The notes beneath the pieces were generated by a model. That model did no database searches and had not been told where the DNA came from. It worked only from the letters and a program-made list of their open reading frames with translations. The translations under genes were made by a program, and so were the position numbers. A stretch of DNA of 18,091 nucleotides from Myxococcales bacterium (GTDB taxonomy: Bacteria; Myxococcota_A; Polyangia; Palsa-1104), in assembly GCA_023248835.1 (NCBI GenBank), contig JAHFDU010000035.1, positions 1 through 18,091 of the forward strand. Reading direction: 5' to 3'. Below, one piece after another: positions 14,098-18,091 of this stretch; position 1 is the stretch's first letter; each line of letters begins with the position of its first letter.

Positions 14098-15990
14098 ATG
14101 GGACAGAGCTCGAGCATCATCGTTTGTGGCAAGCCTTACGACGTCGGCCAGCGCGTGGTGAACTGGCAGGACGATCCCTCGATCAGCGCTTACACGCTGC
14201 ATCGCACCGACAAGCCGTCGGAAATTCCTCCGTTTGCGCCAGCGGCAGGGATGGCCGGCGCGGCAGCGCGCTATCGCCCGCGACGCCTCATCGGTACTGA
14301 TCGATCGATCGATCGGCTCAAGCAAGTAATCCGCCAGTTCGTGGTGCACCACGACGGCTGCCAAGATTCCCGCAGCTGTTTTCAGGTGTTGCACAATGAA
14401 CGCGGACTGTCGGTGCATTTTCTCATCGACAATGATGGCACGATTTTTCAAACCCTCGATCTGGTCGACTGCGCATTTCAAGCAGCCGGTGTCAACGAAA
14501 TCTCTGTCGGTGTGGAACTCGCCAACCGCGGCGACGCGCTGCGTTTTCCCAACGACTATCACGGCCGTCGCGACAAAGTGACCTGCCAAATCAACGGCCA
14601 CCAATTTCTCACCTACGTCTACACGCCGGCGCAGGTCGAGTCGATGATCTCGATCGGCAAATGTCTGGCGCGCATTTTTCCAAATCTGCCGCAAACGTTT
14701 CCGGCCAATGGCGGCGAGCCGCTGTGGACGACACTCTCCGATCCGCGCGCCTACACCGGATATATGGGCCACTATCACATCAGCACCAACAAGTGGGATC
14801 CGGGACCATTCGACTTCAAATTTTTCGCCTCAAAGATTCGCGGCAAGATGGTGTTTCCAGTCGTGCTGTCGGGCGACAAACCCGACATTCCCGACGACCA
14901 CGACAAAGCCGAGGAACTGGCTCAAAGCTATTTTGAAAACAACGAGACCGAGGGCGAAGGCGGCTATTACCCCGTCGGTCCGATGGGTGAATCGCGTTTG
15001 TGGCACGGCGGACTGCACCTGCGCGCCGACAAAGGTACGCCGATCTACGCCCCGTTTGCCGGAAAAATTGTCGCCGCACGCATGACTGAAGACTGTCCGA
15101 TCGGTTCGCGCAATTTCGTCCTCATGAAGCACGATCTCACCGTCGGGCAAGCGCAGATAAAATTTTGGACGCTCTATTTTCATCTCGACGAGGAGACCGC
15201 CAACAAAGAGGCGCCGGCCTGGTACGCGCGGGCCGCTTCGCAGCTGGCCGAAGACCCGATCGGTCTTAACCAAGAAGTCGGTGCTGGAGAACTCATCGGT
15301 CACGTTGGCGAGGCCGGGCCCCCCGGCCGTTTTGAGGGGCAGCTTCACTTCGAAGTGATGGCGGCCGAAGAGATCGGCGAAAAAATCGAGTCCGGTTTTT
15401 GGCACACCATCGAAGGTCAAGGACGCGATCATTTTTGCAACGTGCCCGAAATCGTCGACAAGATCGATCGCCCACAAGGCGGGCGCAAAGACGGCATGCT
15501 GTCGCGTGCCGAGCTACTCAATTTTTTTCGCCAGGACGAGCGGCGTGAAGAATTTCGCAAGTACGCGGTACACCACATGAGCGAGTGGGCCGACGAGCAC
15601 GACTGGCAAGTGATGATCAACAAATCGAAAGACTTTGCCGCGCTCTCGCCAGCGCAGCGCGGGCGCCTCTTTAGCGAGCAGATCGAACCGGTGCTGTGGT
15701 GGACCGATGAAGTGGCCGAATCGGCCGAGCTACCCGCTGACAAAATGGTGTGGAACTACCACCCGATTACGTTTCTCATCTGGCTACATGAAAAAATGAA
15801 GAGCGCTACTTCCACCGCCAAAGGCATCGCCTCTGAAGCCACCTTCGGCGGCAAGGCACCGCCGCCTGAAATCAAAGACGACGGCGACGCCACTGAGGGA
15901 TTCACCGACGACGAAGACGTGCTGTTCGGCGCCAGCTCTAAAAAACTCGAATTAGAAGACCTAGTAAAGGGATACCCCGACGAAAAGTAA
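14098..15990 (+). CDS. Peptidoglycan hydrolase: AmpD-like amidase plus degenerate M23 domain
   Basis: A 630-residue protein; the ATG at 14098 follows the FHA gene stop by 8 nt, and the frame upstream overlaps that gene so it is not used. An Amidase_2 domain (about 78-240) has FVVHHDGC with His84, VGVELAN with Glu140, and GHYHIST...KWDPGP with His225, Lys232 and Asp234, matching the AmpD zinc and catalytic set. It should cut the MurNAc-L-Ala bond. An M23/LytM-like domain follows (about 300-425): HGGLH has His303 but His307 in place of the usual Asp, and QLHFEV has Gln415 in place of the first His of HxH; His362 (YFHLD) and His417 remain. The final 200 residues are unassigned, with an EF-hand-like DGMLSRAEL and VWNYHPITFLIWLHE. 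No signal peptide is present, so export, if any, uses another route. Confidence 0.85.
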   Translation: MGQSSSIIVCGKPYDVGQRVVNWQDDPSISAYTLHRTDKPSEIPPFAPAAGMAGAAARYRPRRLIGTDRSIDRLKQVIRQFVVHHDGCQDSRSCFQVLHNERGLSVHFLIDNDGTIFQTLDLVDCAFQAAGVNEISVGVELANRGDALRFPNDYHGRRDKVTCQINGHQFLTYVYTPAQVESMISIGKCLARIFPNLPQTFPANGGEPLWTTLSDPRAYTGYMGHYHISTNKWDPGPFDFKFFASKIRGKMVFPVVLSGDKPDIPDDHDKAEELAQSYFENNETEGEGGYYPVGPMGESRLWHGGLHLRADKGTPIYAPFAGKIVAARMTEDCPIGSRNFVLMKHDLTVGQAQIKFWTLYFHLDEETANKEAPAWYARAASQLAEDPIGLNQEVGAGELIGHVGEAGPPGRFEGQLHFEVMAAEEIGEKIESGFWHTIEGQGRDHFCNVPEIVDKIDRPQGGRKDGMLSRAELLNFFRQDERREEFRKYAVHHMSEWADEHDWQVMINKSKDFAALSPAQRGRLFSEQIEPVLWWTDEVAESAELPADKMVWNYHPITFLIWLHEKMKSATSTAKGIASEATFGGKAPPPEIKDDGDATEGFTDDEDVLFGASSKKLELEDLVKGYPDEK

Positions 15991-16106
15991 TCGCTCAACC
16001 GATTTTCGTGGCGCGTAGCCCTTCGCCCTGCGCCGCGTCGAGAAAGCGACGGTCGAGAGCTGGCAAAGCTCGGACAATTCGCGCCGGCTGACGACGGTGC
16101 CAGCTT

Positions 16107-16150
16107 TTTGATCAGACAACGCACTCAATTTGATCAGACAACGCACTCAA
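16107..16150. repeat. Exact 22-bp tandem duplication
   Basis: The unit tttgatcagacaacgcactc plus aa occurs twice with no mismatch, at 16107-16128 and 16129-16150. Two identical copies imply a recent duplication. The unit is flanked by TTGA and TCAA and contains the palindrome TGATCA, so a protein-binding site is possible; a mobile-element footprint is also possible. Confidence 0.8.
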
Positions 16151-16256
16151 CTCGATCGGTAAGGGCGAAGTCGCCAAGTTGACAAGCGCGCGCAACTCAT
16201 AAGAAAGTGTCCGCTGCAAGAGCGTGGATTCACTCCAGCGCCCAAATCACATTATG

Positions 16257-16265
16257 AGGAGAAGG
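16257..16265 (+). promoter_or_regulatory. Strong ribosome-binding site
   Basis: AGGAGAAGG is the best Shine-Dalgarno match in the window, with AGGAG 6 nt before the ATG at 16268. It fixes the start and suggests high translation of the secreted cupin protein. Confidence 0.8.
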
Positions 16266-16267
16266 TC

Positions 16268-17152
16268 ATGACAAAGAGATTGTCGTTCGTAGGATGCGCC
16301 GCGTTGTTGTTGTCGCCGATTGTGATCAGCGCCAAGACCGCCGCCGGCGATGCAACCGCCGAGCTCAAGGCGGCCTGTCAGAAAATGAACGATGCGTTTG
16401 CCAAACAGGATCTCGAAGCCTTCAAAACGCTGTTCGCCGAGCCGGGTTGGGGCGCCTGGGACCTCGACATGTCGGGACGCCCCGGCGCCTGGGCGACGGG
16501 AAAAGACGTGGTGAAGTTCTTTGACGACGCCTTCAAGCAGGCCAAGCAAATGGGCGTGACCATGAGCTGGGTGGACAAGGGAATCAACTGCCATGCCACG
16601 GGCAACTGGGGAGTTTGTCTGGTCGAAGGCGAATTGACCACGACGATACCGAAAATGCCGCCGCTGACCGCAGCGTTCCGCAGCACTGAAGTACTGGAGA
16701 AGCAAAAGGGCGGCTGGAAGATCGTTCATCACCACGGGTCAGTAGCGAAAGCGCCACCGATGCCACCGAAGTTCATGGCGATCAATGCCAAGAACGCACA
16801 ATGGGTCGACGCCGGCCCGGACATGCCGGGCGTCAAGGTCTCTCCGATCTGGATGAACCCAGTGACGATGGCCTCAGCGATGCTGTTCAAAGTGGGCGCG
16901 ACGCCAGTCAAGCAGGCGCGTCACATCCATCCCTTCCCCGCCACTTTCACCGTGCTCGAGGGGACTATGACCACCAGCGGCCCCGACGGTAAGGACACGG
17001 TTTACGGCCCCGGCACCATCGTCTATCGTGCCGCAGGCGAGCAGCACCAGACTACGCTGATGCCCAATTCGATGATCTACGGCGTCCTCGACGGCCCGAT
17101 GGTCACGATCTACGTCGACAACATGGGCAAACCGGTACACGCGTCCAAGTAA
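16268..17152 (+). CDS. Secreted NTF2-like (SnoaL/DUF4440) plus cupin protein
   Basis: A 294-residue protein with a cleavable signal peptide (MTKRLSFVGCAALLLSPIVISAK, cleavage near residues 22-26). Residues about 28-160 match the NTF2-like/SnoaL pattern (helical ELKAACQKMNDAFAKQDLEAF, then a GGWKIVHHHGS strand typical of DUF4440). Residues about 175-285 form a cupin with HIHPFP (His219, His221), VLEGTM and a later GEQHQTT with His260. The Glu usually found four to five residues after the second His is missing, so metal binding may be by three His only. The protein is expected in the periplasm or outside. It could be a dioxygenase-like enzyme or a small-molecule binder; the substrate is unknown. 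A perfect TTGACA at 16179-16184 lies upstream but no good -10 follows. It appears to be a single-gene unit. Confidence 0.85.
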   Translation: MTKRLSFVGCAALLLSPIVISAKTAAGDATAELKAACQKMNDAFAKQDLEAFKTLFAEPGWGAWDLDMSGRPGAWATGKDVVKFFDDAFKQAKQMGVTMSWVDKGINCHATGNWGVCLVEGELTTTIPKMPPLTAAFRSTEVLEKQKGGWKIVHHHGSVAKAPPMPPKFMAINAKNAQWVDAGPDMPGVKVSPIWMNPVTMASAMLFKVGATPVKQARHIHPFPATFTVLEGTMTTSGPDGKDTVYGPGTIVYRAAGEQHQTTLMPNSMIYGVLDGPMVTIYVDNMGKPVHASK

Positions 17153-17160
17153 TTACGAGT

Positions 17161-17189
17161 TTGTCGTCGACCTTGCTTCGTCGTATGCT
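17161..17189 (+). promoter_or_regulatory. Candidate promoter of the two-gene cassette (leaderless)
   Basis: TTGTCG (17161-17166) and TATGCT (17184-17189) each match consensus at 4 of 6 positions, with a 17-nt spacer. The -10 box ends 8 nt before the ATG at 17198, leaving no room for a Shine-Dalgarno leader, and none is seen. Confidence 0.4.
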
Positions 17190-17197
17190 CAAAGCCA

Positions 17198-17413
17198 ATG
17201 GATCCAACTCCCGAACAACTTCAGCAATGGGAGGCTGAGTTCGAAGCGGCGGCACGCCGTCCTTTGCGGACACGATTCCGCTACGCTTTTATCCGAACTT
17301 ACAAGCCGGTTCTCGACGATGCTCCTTATCGCTCGTTCGAACGCATGGCCGACTACCGCGCCTGGTGCGAGTCAAATCTGCCGAGCTGGCTGGGGTATGG
17401 CCGGGAAGTTTGA
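17198..17413 (+). CDS. Small conserved-type protein paired with a nucleotidyltransferase
   Basis: A 71-residue protein, charged and helical, ending in the motif YRAWCESNLPSWLGYGREV. I recall short proteins with a similar WCE.NLP.WLGYG ending encoded directly before nucleotidyltransferase-fold genes in other bacteria, so I believe it is the conserved partner, but no function is known to me. The last 17 nt overlap the start of the next gene. The pair has the layout of a toxin-antitoxin or substrate-nucleotidyltransferase unit. No signal peptide or membrane helix is present. A promoter-like pair ends 8 nt before the ATG. Confidence 0.7.
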   Translation: MDPTPEQLQQWEAEFEAAARRPLRTRFRYAFIRTYKPVLDDAPYRSFERMADYRAWCESNLPSWLGYGREV

Positions 17414-17870
17414 ATACGCCCAGGCGGAGGAAATTCGCGACGCCTTCTCAAGACACGGCGTCCGCTACCTATTTCTTGGCAAATCGGGCGCGATCTTGCT
17501 TGGATTTCCCGATACCACGCAGGACGCCGATGTGTTTGTCGAGAAGAGCGAAGCCAACGGTCGGGCACTTGCTGAGGCCTTGGTCGAGCTGGGATTCGCC
17601 ATCGACGCTGAGCAGGCAACCGACATTCGTCGCGGCAAAGATTTCGTTCAGCTAAAAAATGGCCCCTTCGACCTTGATCTGATCTTCGCGCCCGATGGAA
17701 TTGAGCGGTTTGAGGATGCCTGGACTCGCCGCGTGGAAGTAGAGGGGTTTTCGGTGTGCAGCCTCGACGACATCATCGCCAGCAAGTCGGCCACCAATCG
17801 CGCCAAAGATCGCGAGTCGCTGCCAAGACTGATTGCGTTCCGCGACTATTGGCGACGTCAACAACGTTGA
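17397..17870 (+). CDS. Nucleotidyltransferase-fold protein (AbiEii/MNT-like)
   Basis: A 157-residue protein. I chose the ATG at 17397, where similarity to the fold begins (KFEYAQAEEIRDAFSRHGV); the frame extends further upstream but there overlaps the 71-aa gene. The segment YLFLGKSGAILLGFPDTTQDADVFV (about 24-48) has the layout of the nucleotidyltransferase core: a GG/GS-like turn (here GKS), a TxD.D pair (Asp43, Asp45), and a third acid in FDLDLIF (Asp94 or Asp92). These residues would bind metal and nucleotide. Relatives include AbiEii/MNT-type toxins and uncharacterised enzymes that may modify a protein or tRNA. A -type toxin or antitoxin role is suggested only by the overlapping small partner. 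The protein is probably cytoplasmic. Confidence 0.8.
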   Translation: MAGKFEYAQAEEIRDAFSRHGVRYLFLGKSGAILLGFPDTTQDADVFVEKSEANGRALAEALVELGFAIDAEQATDIRRGKDFVQLKNGPFDLDLIFAPDGIERFEDAWTRRVEVEGFSVCSLDDIIASKSATNRAKDRESLPRLIAFRDYWRRQQR

Positions 17871-17893
17871 TCGTTTGTTCACGCCTCCACTCT

Positions 17894-18002
17894 CCGCTCG
17901 CCCTGAGCTTGTGCTTCGACAAGCTCAGCATCATCGGGGGGGACTTATGGCCGCTCATCCTGAGCCTGTCGAAGGACGCTGCGCTCCGCTCAGGGTGCCC
18001 GG
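17894..18002. repeat. Palindromic repeat copies D1 and D2 (degenerate, adjacent)
   Basis: Two related elements follow the nucleotidyltransferase gene. D1 (17894-17928) contains a perfect 10-bp hairpin: ctgagcttgt (17903-17912), loop gcttcg, acaagctcag (17919-17928). D2 (17951-18002) keeps the left arm ccgctcatcctgagcctgtcgaagg and a shortened right arm ending gctccgctcaggg. Both have the same orientation as copy A. The D1 hairpin could act as a transcript end or stabiliser for the cassette, but no T-run follows. Confidence 0.75.
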
Positions 18003-18091
18003 ACAGGGGGCGAGAACGCTTACAATCGTTTTTATTTCCACGGGATGTTGCGTCCGTGGCGAATGAAGCGTCCCAGCGCAACCACAGCGGC

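Larger units (their letters stand above)
15991..16267. other. Intergenic region without a convincing gene
   Basis: These 277 bases hold a 22-bp tandem duplication (16107-16150), a perfect TTGACA at 16179-16184 without a good -10 at normal spacing, and the ribosome-binding site of the next gene (16257-16265). A 61-codon minus-strand frame (15961-16146) runs into the end of the amidase gene and resembles nothing I recognise. No terminator hairpin is evident after the amidase gene. Confidence 0.6.

Noticed and set aside
14299..14316. GATC tandem run in the amidase gene
   Set aside because: It encodes ordinary residues (TDRSIDR) and CGATCG words are common throughout this DNA, so a special role is not supported.
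15756..16146. Two minus-strand frames at the end of the amidase gene
   Set aside because: They overlap the real gene, differ by the 22-bp duplication, and show no recognisable domain or ribosome-binding site.

Overview
The window is about 18.1 kb of high-GC DNA, by eye near 60%. It comes from a Gram-negative bacterium, since it encodes an outer-membrane BamD-like lipoprotein, ExbB/ExbD/TonB and peptidoglycan-recycling NagZ. The mix of TPR proteins, MoxR/DUF58/BatA, a VWA-FHA membrane protein, frataxin (CyaY) and a dispersed palindromic repeat suggests an uncultured myxobacterial or 'deltaproteobacterial' lineage. That placement is inference. I see no rRNA, tRNA, CRISPR array, intact insertion sequence or prophage. 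No gene-free stretch exceeds about 280 bases. Region 1 (1-5053, + strand): a 5'-truncated zinc peptidase/TPR protein is followed by a tight MoxR ATPase, DUF58 and BatA-like cluster with junctions of +2 and -1 nt. This is the classic MoxR-VWA arrangement, thought to act in envelope or complex maturation. Region 2 (5059-12413, - strand): ten genes point the same way. In transcription order they are cyaY, a bamD-like lipoprotein gene and a TPR protein gene, then, after a 166-bp gap holding a repeat, exbB, exbD, tonB, a SAM methyltransferase, a fused O6-methylguanine methyltransferase/3-methyladenine glycosylase, nagZ and a VOC protein. From exbB to the VOC gene every junction is an overlap or a gap of 5 nt or less, so this looks like one operon mixing TonB-type energy transduction, alkylation repair and cell-wall recycling. 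Region 3 (12509-15990, + strand): a divergently transcribed pair. The first encodes a secreted VWA domain joined through one membrane helix to a cytoplasmic FHA domain. The second encodes an unusual peptidoglycan hydrolase with an AmpD-like amidase domain and an M23-like domain whose metal and catalytic residues are partly replaced. Region 4 (15991-18091): an intergenic stretch with an exact 22-bp tandem duplication, a secreted NTF2-like plus cupin protein, then an overlapping two-gene cassette of a 71-aa protein and a nucleotidyltransferase-fold protein. A palindromic repeat family with a CTTCGACAGGCTCAGG-type core appears at four places: inside the coding linker of the fused DNA repair gene, between exbB and the TPR gene, as a half copy in the divergent cyaY/VWA-FHA promoter region, and as two degenerate copies at the right end. 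The most notable observations are the repeat read in frame between two DNA-repair domains, the half copy that may supply the -35 box of cyaY, a recurring promoter layout (N17 spacer, then 8 nt to the start codon) that implies leaderless transcripts for three genes, and the altered amidase-M23 protein beside an FHA receptor-like protein.
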